Source: Prosapia bicincta (taxonomy: Eukaryota > Arthropoda > Insecta > Hemiptera > Cercopidae). Taken from it: 64,000 bases of DNA. A model generated the notes under the pieces. That model had not been told where the DNA came from. It saw only the letters and a list, made by a program, of their open reading frames with translations, and ran no database searches. Below, one piece after another: positions 45,949-57,140 of the stretch (position 1 is its first letter; each line of letters begins with the position of its first letter). Made by a program: the position numbers and the translations under genes. The stretch covers positions 134,393,740 through 134,457,739 of the forward strand of contig JBAIZL010000002.1 of assembly GCA_036971475.1 (NCBI GenBank). Direction: 5' to 3'.

Positions 45949-48794
45949 TTACATTAAAGGTTTACGTCTTGCTTTGTTAATAGAAAATTCTTCTATTAAT
46001 TGTTCAAAAGAAAAGTCTTGGATGTTAAGGATATCAGCTTCAATGTTGAGAATTGCAAGAGAATTCAATTTGCCTTCTTTGAGGGTAGAACGTAGATATG
46101 ACTTGATTCTCTTCAATGACGAAAATGACCTTTCTGCAGAGCAGTTGCTAACCGCAGTATACAAATACATTCTCAAAGCTATATCTACGTTAGGAAATGT
46201 ATTCTACAAGTTGTCTTCTTTGAGGGTAGAACGTAGATATGACTTGATTCTCTTCAGGGACGAAAATGACCTTTCTGCAGAGCAGTTGCTAACCGCAGTA
46301 TACAAATACATTCTCAAAGCTATATCTACGTTAGGAAATGTATTCTACAAGTTGTCTTCTTTGAGGGTAGAACGTAGATATGACTTGATTCTCTTCAGGG
46401 ACGAAAATGACCTTTCTGCAGAGCAGTTGCTAACCGCAGTACACAAATACATTCTCAAAGCTATATCTATGTTATGAAATGTATCCTGCAAGTTGTCTTC
46501 TCTGAGAAACTTGCTCATAGAAAGAGGTGTGCATGTCAAATTATTGAACTTTATCAAGTTTGAAAAATGTACACACTCACTTCCAAAGGATGACTCCAGA
46601 TCACTACTGTAATGGTTTTGTAGTTTTGCTGCATGCTCTATAATGTCTCTTGGTTCTCTGTTTGAAAGGTCAGAAAATACAGAAAATCTGTCAGCTATAA
46701 TAGAATATGCTTCTTTTCTTTTTATTAGTTCACTTTTAAGCCTGTCAATAATAACATAAAAAGTTTCCATTTTAAACTTGTCTCTCCCTGTAAGGACAAC
46801 TTCTTCTCCACTCCCTTCATCTGGACGACATTTTCTCTTGGGCAAACATTTATGAGAAGTGTCATAAACACACTCACACCATTCACATCGATCCATTGCC
46901 TTCTTTTCATATAGATCAAACATACCACGAATAGTGTCCATATAGTTTACAAGAGAATCACAGAGTCGGTTGACTCTCTCAATGGACGTATCAACACTTT
47001 GAAGAGTTGTACTTATTTTTTAAAACATTTCTAATATGTCTGTCCAAATCTCCAACATGAATGCGGTTTCTAATCTGTACATTCCATTAAGAATGCCAGA
47101 AGCCTCATTACTTGCAAGAGGTTTTTCACACGGGTTGTTCTGATAAATATGCAGGACTTCTATTACCGTTTCCCAGTTTTCACACAAGCTTCTGCAAGCA
47201 TCTTCACGTGCATACCACCTCGTATCAGATAAACCCTTTATAGTATTACATTTATGTACCTGGTGTTCCATTAAATTCTCCCAACGTTTTGTAGAAGCCG
47301 TGAAGAATGTGTATACATTTTAAACTAAATTAAAAAAACGTGCATGCCTCTTGGCAACAGCTTGCAGCACATGTGCCCACTAAGTTTAGTGAATGTGCAC
47401 CACACGGGACATAAAGTGCTTTAGGGTTAATTTCCTTATACGAGCTTGTAGGCTGGAGTAAATCCCAGACATATTACTTGCGTTGTCTTATGATTGTCCA
47501 CGACAATCATTTATGTCAATGTAATTTGACTCTAAAACTTTTAACACAGCGGCAGCCAAGTTCTCTGATTTGTGGCCGGTATTGGGAATAAATAGTAAAA
47601 ACCGTTCAGGTAAACCATCTTTTCCAACATACCTTATTACAAAAGGCAATTGATCCGTGTGAGAGATATCTGGGGTTGAATCTACTATTACAGAGAAATA
47701 TTTTGCACTCTTGATATCATCAACGATAATCTTCTTTACTTTACTGGCAAGTAAATTGACAACTTCATCACATATGGTTGAAGATAGGTAAGACGTTTTT
47801 CCAGCACCAGGGTTCCCGTATCGCTCAATGTGATTAGCCAGAAACGGATCAAATTCAGCTATAAGTTCTAATGACATCATATATTCTCCATTGTGCAATG
47901 AACCAAATTTTTCAGCATGGCCGCGAAGGGGGCGGCCTGTGCTTGTTAATTTTTTTACTACCGCAAAAACTCTAGCAAGTACATTTCTCCAATATTTTAT
48001 TTCAGCCTCTACATATGAATCAAACTGATTAGTAATTGTTCCTAAGCTCTTTTTTCGTGCTAATAGATCCAGCTCACAATTTTTATGGTCTTGAGAGTTT
48101 TCGTGTGTGGCCAAAATGCTTGCAATATTTTTCCAATCTGATGTACCTTCAATAGAAACTTTTGGTTTACAAACTGCTACATATTTTGAACCAAAAAGCT
48201 TACATGGAACACAGAAAACAGACCCACTGCTAGGAGAGTAAACTAAATAATCCCTTGACCTTATCTCACCATTAGCTAATTGACGTTAAAAAATATTTGC
48301 TGTCAAAAGGCCAAATGCCTTTTGGAGTTTGAAAAATCACAGTTCTTGTTTTTATTAATACCCCGCCGTAACAGAGCTTCAATAGTAGGGTCATTTACTA
48401 TCCATTCAATGGAATCGTCACTTATAGGTCCAGCACCTGCATTGTCTACTTGCACAACCGTTTCACAAGCCCCAGTAGTGATTTTAATTTCAGCATCGTT
48501 CGAACATTTGTCACTGTCTGTTTCATGGTCTTCGAAAATGTTAACAATTCTCACCTCACTATTTTCGTTCTTAGTCTTACTGCTAGACTGACTTAGATTG
48601 TCATAGGTTTCATCATTTTGGTCGTTGTTGTCAATGTCGTCACTTTGGTTATTTTCGTTTGATTTTTTGTTTTTTGAAAAATAGCTGTCAACACTTTTTA
48701 TTGAGCCTAACAACTTATCCTCCTTCTGACGCATTTCATTTGCCAGTTTGTGGAATGCTGCCCCACTTAACTTTTTTCGTTTATTGTCACTCAT
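45949..48794 (-). pseudogene. hAT transposase (TTF zinc finger, DUF4371, hAT C-terminal dimerisation), disrupted
   Basis: Reading the minus strand: ATG at 48794 (M-S-D-N-K-R-K-K-L-S-G) and an acidic N-terminal part to about 48303. The frame then shifts; after an in-frame TAA at 48286-48288 comes a TTF-type finger (S-V-F-C-V-P-C-K-L-F-G ... T-H-E-N-S-Q-D-H). The catalytic region starts with VIVDSTPDISHTDQLPFVIR (first Asp). The second catalytic block C-R-G-Q-S-[stop]-D-N-A carries TAA at 47488-47490, and two frame changes follow before 47330. Then S-D-T-R-W-Y-A-R, a TAA at 47020-47022, a long helical region, and the dimerisation motif SNCSAERSFSSLKRIKSYL, present three times. It ends K-P-L-M-stop at 45949. 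At least five lesions make a functional protein implausible as sequenced. Confidence 0.9.
46070..46492 (-). repeat. 141-bp triplication of the hAT dimerisation-domain coding sequence
   Basis: Three head-to-tail copies start at 46070, 46211 and 46352. 141 bp is 47 codons, so the frame is kept across junctions, but a TAG replaces the Gln codon of N-L-Q-D-T-F at each internal junction. Copies 2 and 3 are nearly identical; copy 1 differs at its outer edge. Confidence 0.92.
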
Positions 48795-49894
48795 TATTTG
48801 ATATTGTTAATGTTTCAGCGTTTTATGTAGGTATATTTACAAAATAAACTATAGACAAAAGTAATCAAAAGCGGTTACTAAACAGTTTGGTAATTGGTTG
48901 TACACATAAATTAAATAAAGTAAGTAATTTAGGTGGACGGCAAGCACGATAAATAAACAGTGCGTTCACTGTCTTTCAGGATGATAACTTTTTTCTGTGT
49001 ACTGCAAGCGAGTGAATAAAAAGGTTTAACTGGACTTATTTCCTTAATCGTTGCCTTTTTAATATTTCAGATGAAAATGATAACAAAAAAGATAATATTA
49101 TAAAATGTAAAAATAAATTCTTTAGTAGGGTAATGCCGGTAGTGAATGCAGTCTGCATGTCGTATTTTCAAAACAGAAAATAATATTTATATTCTAATAG
49201 GCAGTAGGCCAGTATATACAGTACTACTATTTAAAATAACGTTTTATTATTAATAGATAATTTATTAATTATCAGTGTTATTATATGGTTAGTACTTTAG
49301 GATTATATGCAAGACATTGTCAAATCAAATGGCCAGGGTACTTACGGTATAACTGTTTTTGATTACATATAAAAAAACTTAATTATGTATAACTGACAAA
49401 TACACAACACGCATAATACACTTTAACGTTGATAAGCCTCTGTAAAAATTCGACTGCTATTATTATCTGCCTACACACCACTGTGACACTGACAATGCCC
49501 TCTATCGCTGGGCAGACGCGACGCAGGGCAAGCAGTAGATTATTGAAGTTGTCGCGACAGTCAGACTTGAGTCAGCCTGAGTCAGCGCTCACTACGGTGC
49601 CGTGCATGTTGCGAGTACTGCTCTCACTCAGCTCTACGCCCAACTTCTGACATGATCGAAATACCCAAATAGGCTTATTTTTACCGTAAAATGTAAAAAA
49701 AAGAATACTTTTCTCCAACTTTTTTAGTTTTTTTTATGATGTGAGGTTCACATTATGACATTCACCAAATTTAACTAGGTACTATTACTATTGTCACTAA
49801 AACTCATCGGTACAAAAAAGAAAAAAAATGCCGCTCCCTCGAGGCTGCGCCCATAGGCACGTGCCTAGTGTGCCTAATGGGAACTCTGCCACTG
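48795..49894 (-). promoter_or_regulatory. 5' region of the hAT transposase gene
   Basis: About 1.1 kb upstream of the ATG within the element. At 49480-49650 there is a locally GC- and CpG-richer tract (GGGCAGACGCGACGCAGGGC and GTCGCGACAGTC), unlike its AT-rich surroundings; it is a plausible promoter or 5' UTR. No TATA box was assigned. Confidence 0.35.
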
Positions 49895-49902
49895 ACTATG
49901 AA
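49895..49902. repeat. hAT target-site duplication, right
   Basis: ACTATGAA directly after the terminal CACTG. Confidence 0.9.
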
Positions 49903-50239
49903 ACTTCAATGAATAATCAGTACATACAGTTATAAACTATATAAAAGAAGAAAAATCAAACCAGTTCACCTTATCACAAATATGTTTCTTGTTACTTGAA
50001 AAAATAGTTTTTAACATGTGCCTTGCATCCCTAGGCCAAGTGGGCCTAGTACTAAATCCTGGCCTGATCATACAGATCTAAGTGCATACTTTTGGAATGT
50101 ATAGTTCTAAAAGTGTAAAAGCACACCTTTAATGGTTTAGTAATGTAATTTTAAAATAGAAACCATTAAAGATATAGGGAACCAAACAAGTATCTTCTTG
50201 AAGAATAATGTATTCTGGATTTTTCCACTAACATTATTT

Positions 50240-50680
50240 ATTTCTGAAGTTTATAGGAAACAAGTAACAAAAAAAAGTTTTAAAATCAGTTCCTACTTAT
50301 TTCAATACAGCAAAATTTTATTTTATATAATTTTTATTAAATAATTACAAATAATATAAATATGTATATACATATGACAGACCCACAATATTACGTGGCA
50401 AAATAGAAAGCAAAATCAATTATTAAAATTAATTTATAGAATTATATTAATGAATTAATATTTGAAAAAACTGTATTAACATTAAGTGTCATCTGTTACG
50501 AGATTTTAAAAATGTATTTTGCTTAAGTGGATGAATAAAAATGATTTTATTAAGGATTAAAAGTTTGAACAAGATATTTATAGGGAAAGTGTGAACTAAT
50601 AGGAGAAAGAGTTTAGTAAAGGTTACTAATGCAAGTGAATCAGGGCTAGGAAATAATCCATATCTTGAGGAATATCTTAT
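50240..50680. repeat. Local dispersed repeat, copy 1 of 3
   Basis: Shares blocks such as AAGTGGATGAATAAAAA, TTTGAACAAGATAT and AGTGTGAACTAATA with about 51005-51440 and 52980-53315. All three sit in introns around the 50802 exon. No coding capacity; family not recognised. Confidence 0.65.
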
Positions 50681-50801
50681 TCTATAAGATAAACTGGTCA
50701 CTGCTTAGTCTAACAATAATACTTATAACATTCATTCACTCAGCTTGTAAGACACTACATAGTTCTCTGGAAATTGATTCAAGTGCTTTAATTGTTTCTA
50801 G

Positions 50802-50848
50802 AATCCGGATGTTCCTGTGCTCACCTACCCCAGTCAGCCTGACCCTCC
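50802..50848 (+). CDS. Candidate coding exon 1 of an unrecognised plus-strand gene, 47 nt
   Basis: Acceptor TTTAATTGTTTCTAG and donor CC|GTAAGTAT are both strong, and the 47 nt are markedly GC-richer than the introns. Two frames are open: N-P-D-V-P-V-L-T-Y-P-S-Q-P-D-P, and I-R-M-F-L-C-S-P-T-P-V-S-L-T-L. Only the second (ending with one leftover base) continues in frame into the exon at 53550 without a further frame-changing exon between them. Confidence 0.6.
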
Positions 50849-51004
50849 GTAAGTATAGATATTTAGTATCATAAATTATATTATATTTTGTTGTTCAGTG
50901 TAAAACAATCATTTTCTTCAGAAGATAATATGCATGACAAATCTATATATTTACACACTCTGACCTTACTAAAATAAGTAATATATACAAAAATATTTTA
51001 AAGT

Positions 51005-51440
51005 CAATTCCTACTTGGGTCAACAAGTAACCATTTTATTTTAGTTGGTTTGTTTAAATAATTAAAAATAATATAAATAAAGTAACATGAGCTATGTGTT
51101 AAAACAGCTGTTCTATCACACAGCATATTGTATAACATAAAATCAGCTGTTTCATGAAATAATATGATATCACTTATTTAGAGCTAAATGGGATGGAATA
51201 ACTATACTGCATACCTTGACCCTTTTTGAAAGGTTTTCCTCCAATACAAAACTAAAATTATATCATTAAGTTTAATTAATGAATTAGCATTTTACATAAC
51301 TCTATTAACACCAGTTGTCATCCACTTCCAAGTTTTAACAAATGTATTTGAACTTAAGTGGATGAATAAAAAGTATTTTATTAATGATTGAAAATTTGAA
51401 CAAGATATACATACGGAGAGTGTGAACTAATAGTAGGAAT
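51005..51440. repeat. Local dispersed repeat, copy 2 of 3
   Basis: See the blocks named for 50240-50680; this copy is diverged in its first half. Confidence 0.6.
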
Positions 51441-51721
51441 TGAAAAACCTCTTTCTGTCAGTGATATCTTTTTAAATAATTTAGATTGAATGATTGTGCT
51501 AAGTGTTCTCTTACTCTACTACCCTATGTGGAGTAAGATGGGGAAAGACCGTGCAGCCAAGAAACAAATAGGCTTTGCCAGTTTCATTAATGCAAAATGT
51601 ATTACACAAATACTGCAATTAAACTTTCTAACCTTTATTGCCAAACTGGAATTTTATGGTGTTTTTATACTTATATAGTTTTTCATAGTTACAATTTTTT
51701 CTTCGTACCTAAAAAAAGCAG

Positions 51722-51739
51722 TCTTGCCCCACAAGCTGG
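51722..51739 (+). other. Possible 18-nt micro-exon
   Basis: AGCAG| TCTTGCCCCACAAGCTGG |GTAAGTGTG. The donor is excellent, the acceptor tract is mediocre. Being 18 nt it would not alter the frame between the exons at 50802 and 53550. Confidence 0.25.
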
Positions 51740-51749
51740 GTAAGTGTGC

Positions 51750-52712
51750 GCATATGTTGTGCCGCTGTAATACTGTAACCTGTAATACAAAATATATTTT
51801 TATCAATGAATATAATTATATATTTATACAACCTTGAAACTGTATAACAGTATTTACAAAACATCAAAGTCTTAAAAATATAGTTATTAAACTAAATACA
51901 AAGTTATTTAAATACATTTACATAAAGTATTATAAAAAAGTCATATAAACTATATTTAGCGATTCTAAACAGAGTGGAAACTATTATAAAAGTATTACAA
52001 CATTCAAATAACTAAAAATGCTAAAAGACGTATAATATGTCTAGTTTCTTGGAGTATTGCTTCACTGCAGATTCATGATTCTGCATAAATTAATATATTA
52101 AAATTCCCTAGATGTTTACCAGGTCAAAATAAACAAAACATATTTTACAAAGTATAAACCTATCTTGTCTATTATTTCTAGGTTTCCCCCAGCTTATCTG
52201 TCTGTGAGTTTACAAAAAAATATCTTTAAAATAGCTACGGATATTAAATTCAAAATATGTTGCAATTGCTAGTTTAACCAAAACTGTTTTAAAAACGTTT
52301 TAGAAAACAATCACTTCCAACACAAAATGGCGGGAATATGAAATTTTGAAAGTTTAGTAAAGAAAAGAAGATTTCATGAAAAATATATAAAAATTGTAAA
52401 AAAGTTTATTATCTTTAAGTGGATGATGAGAAAAAACAACTGTTTTAGTATGCTCTTATATATTTTTGTAAAATAATCGTTTTTTAAAGTTGCTTAACAT
52501 TCTTCCCCAAAATTTGAAATCTAAAGTAATGTTTCTTTGAAATATTAAAAAAAAATCTATTTTAGTTAGACTAACGTTAATTCTAAAGTTTAATTTGATA
52601 CTTTATTGATATTTTAAATTTGTTGTTTTATTTAGCTTTAAATTTTAGAAAATTTGGTTTACAAATTTACCAAGTTGCTAATACATAAAATTTTAATTTA
52701 AACAAGTAATAT
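51750..52712. other. AT-rich intronic stretch
   Basis: Nothing coding was identified; A- and T-runs only. Confidence 0.5.
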
Positions 52713-52922
52713 ACTAAACACTTTTAAATGTTTTAAACTTGCCTATAGTATCACTTACTTTGCTTGTTGAGGACGGCCGTTTCGGGAGATGTGTCCCTTT
52801 GTCAACTCCGACTGTAGTTACGGTCTGAGTTGACAAAGGGCCAAATCTCCCAAAACGGCCATCCTCAACAAGCAAAGTAAGTGCTACTGTAGGCAAGTTT
52901 AAAACTTTTAAAAGCGTTTAGT
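52713..52922. mobile_element. Foldback element (MITE-like hairpin), about 210 bp
   Basis: Arms of about 94 bp (52713-52807 and 52827-52922) are complementary with a few mismatches. The matched parts include AAACTTGCCTA, CTTACTTTGCTTGTTGAGGA and GGCCGTTT(C/T)GGGAGAT, around an 18-bp spacer. The arms are GC-richer than the flanks. There is no internal coding sequence and no certain target duplication. Confidence 0.75.
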
Positions 52923-52979
52923 GATTACTAGTAGCTCACGCGAAGATGGAATCAACAAATGCAAGTAATATAATTATTT

Positions 52980-53248
52980 ATTTTTATTAAAGTCAATCCC
53001 TACTTAGGTTAACAACAAAAAATTTTATTTTAGTTACTTTTTACTATATAATTACAAATAATATAAACATGTATATACATAGGACAGATCACAATATCAG
53101 GAGGCAAAAGAGAAAGCGAAATTACCTATTGAATTAGTATTTTGAAAATCTTTATCAACATCAAGCGTCATTCCCTATAAAAAAAATGTATTTAAACTTG
53201 AGTGGATGAATAAAAAGTATTTTATTAACAAAACAAAATTTGAACAAG

Positions 53249-53294
<46 letters not shown>

Positions 53295-53330
53295 AGAGTG
53301 TCAACTAATAAAAAGAATTGAAAAATTGAT
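52980..53330. repeat. Local dispersed repeat, copy 3 of 3, containing an (AT)n tract
   Basis: Same blocks as copies 1 and 2. An AT microsatellite of about 40 bp (53251-53291) has expanded inside it after TTGAACAAGTT. Confidence 0.65.
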
Positions 53331-53549
53331 TGAAATTCTTGGGCAGCGAAATCAGTGAATTGCTCCATGTATTATTGTAATATATTTATATTTATTGTAA
53401 TAAATTTATATGCAGCCTTTGATTACAACTAACCATAGTTTTAACTAGACAATTGGTTTTTTTTATTACATATTCTTCATCAGATAAGGATAAACACTTT
53501 TAGGAAAGTATAATTGTTTGATGCAAAAAAAAACATTGTTTTGTTACAG

Positions 53550-53635
53550 GGGGTGTGAAGTTGGACGCCTCCTCGTGGTGCACCCTGGGTAACGCTAAAC
53601 GTTCAACAACCTGTCTTCCGTCGATACTCATCAAG
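53550..53635 (+). CDS. Candidate coding exon 2 of the unrecognised plus-strand gene, 86 nt
   Basis: Acceptor TTGTTTTGTTACAG, donor AAG|GTAAAT; GC-rich compared with both introns. Only one frame is open: two leading bases, then 28 codons, G-V-K followed by LDASSWCTLGNAKRSTTCL and P-S-I-L-I-K, ending in phase 0. Two Cys and a Trp suggest a folded, possibly extracellular domain, but no family is recognised. Confidence 0.65.
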
Positions 53636-54789
53636 GTAAATCCAATACTCCTATGTGTATTCATGTATTAGTGTGATAACTTGTATCTAAAATGTTAAGT
53701 GAGTAGTTGCATTAAAAATAATAGTTTTGCGCCATAATGATGACTATATTCACTGTTTTATCCTCTCTAAACCGATCTGATCGAGTCAAATTAAACACTT
53801 CGGCGTATTAAACATTTTTACACAACTCCCTAAACTCTAGTTTTGCGAATTTCCCTAACTAATAATCTTGACTATTTCACCCTAAATATAGAGCTAGAGA
53901 TAGATTATGCATATAGTCTACCAGATATGTTGTATTTGTCTGTTTGTTGTTATTACAAAATAACTTTTAGTGACTGCCCCAGCAACTAACGAGACACAAA
54001 GAGTACATCAACAACATGAAAATGTAAATCCAAAATCCAGCTATGTATCACATATACAAATCACCCAACACAGATACACTGATATCCATACTAATCAGGA
54101 GGCCTATAGAAAAATTTGAAATATTTAAACATCACGCAACATATCTTAAATGACCATACACACTTCGAACCTAACACCCTATTCCATTACACGATGCAAA
54201 ACCCCCCTATCCTACATTCCTCCACACCGATATATCATTCCCTTGAGCGATCACCCCCAGTAGTGGTTTTCCTTCTTAAATGATTATTTCGAAATGCGTC
54301 AGCAAGTAGGTTGATAGTTTTCACTTAGTCACTCAAATAACTACCTATAACTTACATTTACTCTGCGGACAGTGTAATTTATGGTCACTTGTATTCTATA
54401 CAAGGAAATTGATTGCTTTTGCTAAATTTTATCTATTGTTCTTTCTTAAGTAAGTTTAGCTTATAAAATTGTAGAACATTTGGGCTACTAGTAAGCCTTA
54501 GAGCTACCTAAGTAAATACATCAGGAGATATCTTTTACAATAATGAGCATTTATCAAATTTGTTTCTTCCGATAGACTGAGCTCTTCTGTGGGAACATTA
54601 TGTTGTTTTGGTGGAATGGAGCCCTTTTAATTCTTTAAACATACTTATAATAAAAGCATCTGTAGATATTTCTTTCAAATAACTTTCTCTTAAGTAAGAC
54701 ATTAATTGAGGCCGCTAAATTTCAATTGCTTAATTGTGTGTATGTGTGTGTGAGTGTGCGCATTTGTAGGTGTGTGTGCGCGTGTAAAG

Positions 54790-55110
54790 ATAATATTTAT
54801 TTATTAATTTTGATTTATCATTGAATATATATTTAAGTTATTTTTGAAATCTATGATTAAATTATTTATTATTATGAACATGATTATTAATATTAGAATA
54901 ATATTTATAATTATTTTTATTGTAAATTTAAATTTTTCGTTTGAAGCAATGCTAGCATTATAAATAAATAAAATTATTATTCCTCCAATAAAAGTATAAT
55001 AACATTGATACAATAACAGATGATTTATTATTCCATTTATTATACATGCTAGTATTGATTGTACAAATGATATAATTCTGATTGTACTATAACTTATTTA
55101 TATTTAGTAA
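54790..55110 (-). pseudogene. nad6: Nuclear mitochondrial insertion: nad6 fragment
   Basis: The minus strand encodes GGIIILFIYNASIASNEKF, which matches the conserved transmembrane-III motif of arthropod NADH dehydrogenase subunit 6 (F-L-G-G-M-L-V-L-F-I-Y-V-T-S-L-A-S-N-E). A long hydrophobic Ile-rich tail and a stop follow at about 54804. Upstream, reading ATA as Met, the segment Q-S-I-L-A-C-M-M-N-G-M-M-N also fits nad6. The N terminus is lost and flanking mitochondrial genes were not seen. In the nucleus it cannot yield a working subunit. Confidence 0.75.
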
Positions 55111-55446
55111 TTTTATGTAATTGAAGTTATAATTAAATGCACTTAAGTAAAAGTTTATGTAATGGTATTGAAGTGATAGGGATATTTAAGAACTGATTGT
55201 TTTGGTACTACAAAAATGCACTTTAAATACACCAAATACACTTCCTAATAAAATGTATAATTGATTTTAATACTAACTTCCATAATAAATGGAAATAAAT
55301 ACAGTTTTTTATAAAGTGCATTTACCACAAAGAATCATATACTAACTCTCCCTAAAATATTAAATTCTTTTTACTCCTCTTCTCAATTGGGGCTGCATAT
55401 GTTTTAATTTCTTAAACTTCCAAACTTAAAGTCCACAGGAAATTAA

Positions 55447-55698
55447 ATTAGTCAGATAGAGTTCAGATCGCTGCTCGTTAAGTCCTTACTTCGATCAGAA
55501 AAAATTGAAGAACCTAACAAGTGCAGCAAAAATTTGCTATTAGGTCACTGCAGTAAAATTACTTTACCAGATGATGTGAGAAAAGACAAAACTGACCACA
55601 TCGTAGAACAAGATAAAAGTAAGCAAGGCGGAGAGGTAAAGTGTGCCTCAGTCAAACAATCTCACATGTTAGAAATGTCAAGAGTTTTTAAATGTTGA
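55447..55698 (+). other. Unrecognised open frame of 83 codons
   Basis: Stop-to-stop frame with balanced, charged composition (V-K-S-L-L-R-S-E-K-I-E-E-P-N-K-C ... L-P-D-D-V-R-K-D-K-T-D-H). A GAG|GTAAAG site could be a donor. There is no homology I can name; chance is not excluded in sequence this AT-rich, although stops are frequent there. Confidence 0.25.
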
Positions 55699-56270
55699 AT
55701 GTTTTGAAAAATTTCACAATTCAGTTTGAAAGTAAATTGTAAAAAGTAAAACTATGTAGGAAATTGTGTTTCAATAAATCATTTCATGCAATGATTGTCA
55801 TGTCTTATTCAGCATACACCATTTCCCAACGTTGTGTTAATGCAACGCTGTGAGATGCAAGGAACTCCCAACATTGAGCGAACACAACAGGCCATTACTC
55901 AAAAACTAAAACCATCACATTCATTTTCAGGTATTAATTTCTACTTTATCAAATATGTAAGCCTATTATAAAATATCTACAATCAATTGGAAACAAATTC
56001 CTTCAACAACTAAACAACAAAAAGGTAATTATCTTTAGTTTTTTAAAATTATTTTATAGAATAGGGTACATTTTTAAAAGGTTTTAAAAAAACTATTGGA
56101 ATACATTTTTCTTACTATTTATTATAACAGTCATTGTGAATCCAAGCGAGGTAGATGACATTTTTACTATTTTGGTAAAATGAAGATTAAAGTTTAGAGC
56201 TTACGATAAATCAGAGATTCATTGGTTTAAGTAAGTTGTTCTATTCCTGCACCAGGTAAAAATTTAGTTA

Positions 56271-56967
56271 CAGTAGAACCTCTCTAGTTTGTCATTCTTC
56301 AATTTGTCACCTTCTGTAATTCCTCGCAGTAATAACAAACATCGACTGCACTGTCACGTAGTATAGGCCACCATCAGGTAAGGCCAATACCAGGCAAGAG
56401 TCATTTGATTACTGAGAAAATCTCTACACATTTGCCCAAAAAATAAAGTGACTTATAGGAAAGTTGATAAAATTGCTAACAAAATATATTGGATTGTATG
56501 AGACAAAAACAAGCAGAACTGACAAAATCAACAGTATTAAGACAAATTCGGCAGTTTACAGTACAAAAAAATAATTCTCTAGTGCAAAAGAAAATAACAG
56601 ACTTTTTTAAAAAAGTAAATAGATCTAATACACCTTATTTTTTCTTGGCAGTGTTAATGTTCTTAAAAGGTACTGATATGTTTTTTAAATGTCTTTTATG
56701 AAAATAGAAAAACGTACTGTATTGTAATTATGAACTATACTACAGACTACCAGAGTTTTTATAGTGTTGTGTAATAGTATTGTTGAGTTTTTTGGCGTAC
56801 ATAAATCACGTAGGTACAATATTAATTACATTACATATATATTTGTGTATTCAATTGCTATGTTTACCCATAATTACATGTTAATTTCATGATTTCTGCA
56901 ATTTGTCTTTTTCTCAAATTAGTCACTTCCTCAGTCCCAAATGTGACAAATTAGTGATGTTCTACTG
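56271..56967 (+). mobile_element. Pogo/Tigger-type non-autonomous element, 697 bp, with the transposase C terminus
   Basis: Left end CAGTAGAACCTCTCTAGTTT and right end (inverse) CAGTAGAACATCACTAATTT are terminal inverted repeats, each bordered by TA (56269-56270 and 56968-56969). An internal open frame (56489-56701) contains QFTVQKNNSLVQKKITDFF. The segment Q-K-K-I-T-D-F-F fits the PCNA-interacting PIP box Q-x-x-(I/L/M)-x-x-F-F, known at the C terminus of pogo-family transposases. The rest of the transposase is deleted. Confidence 0.75.
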
Positions 56968-57140
56968 TACTTCCCTTTACTATTCTCTTATACTTCAACA
57001 GTCTGAAATTGCGCTAAACTTCAAAAGTGCACAAATGTCACATATTACTTGAGTTCTTGGTGCCCCAATAATTCTTTGTTGTATTAGTTGTTCAACTGAG
57101 ATGGTTATTAAAAAATTTTTAAGAAGAAAATTACTCAAAA

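Larger units (their letters stand above)
45260..49894 (-). mobile_element. Complete hAT transposon, 4,635 bp
   Basis: Left end CAGTTGCGGACTTTGCCAT and right end (inverse strand) CAGTGGCAGAGTTCCCATT form imperfect terminal inverted repeats with the CAG start typical of hAT elements, and both ends are bordered by the same 8-bp duplication. The interior carries a minus-strand TTF-finger/DUF4371/hAT-C transposase gene (45949-48794). The unblemished target duplication indicates a fairly recent insertion, in contrast to the damaged gene. Confidence 0.92.

Noticed and set aside
45974..46477. 167-codon plus-strand open frame with three internal repeats
   Set aside because: It is the antisense of the triplicated hAT dimerisation-domain coding sequence; the minus strand has the recognisable protein motif.
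48280..48591. Plus-strand frame of 103 codons
   Set aside because: Antisense of the acidic N-terminal part of the hAT transposase.
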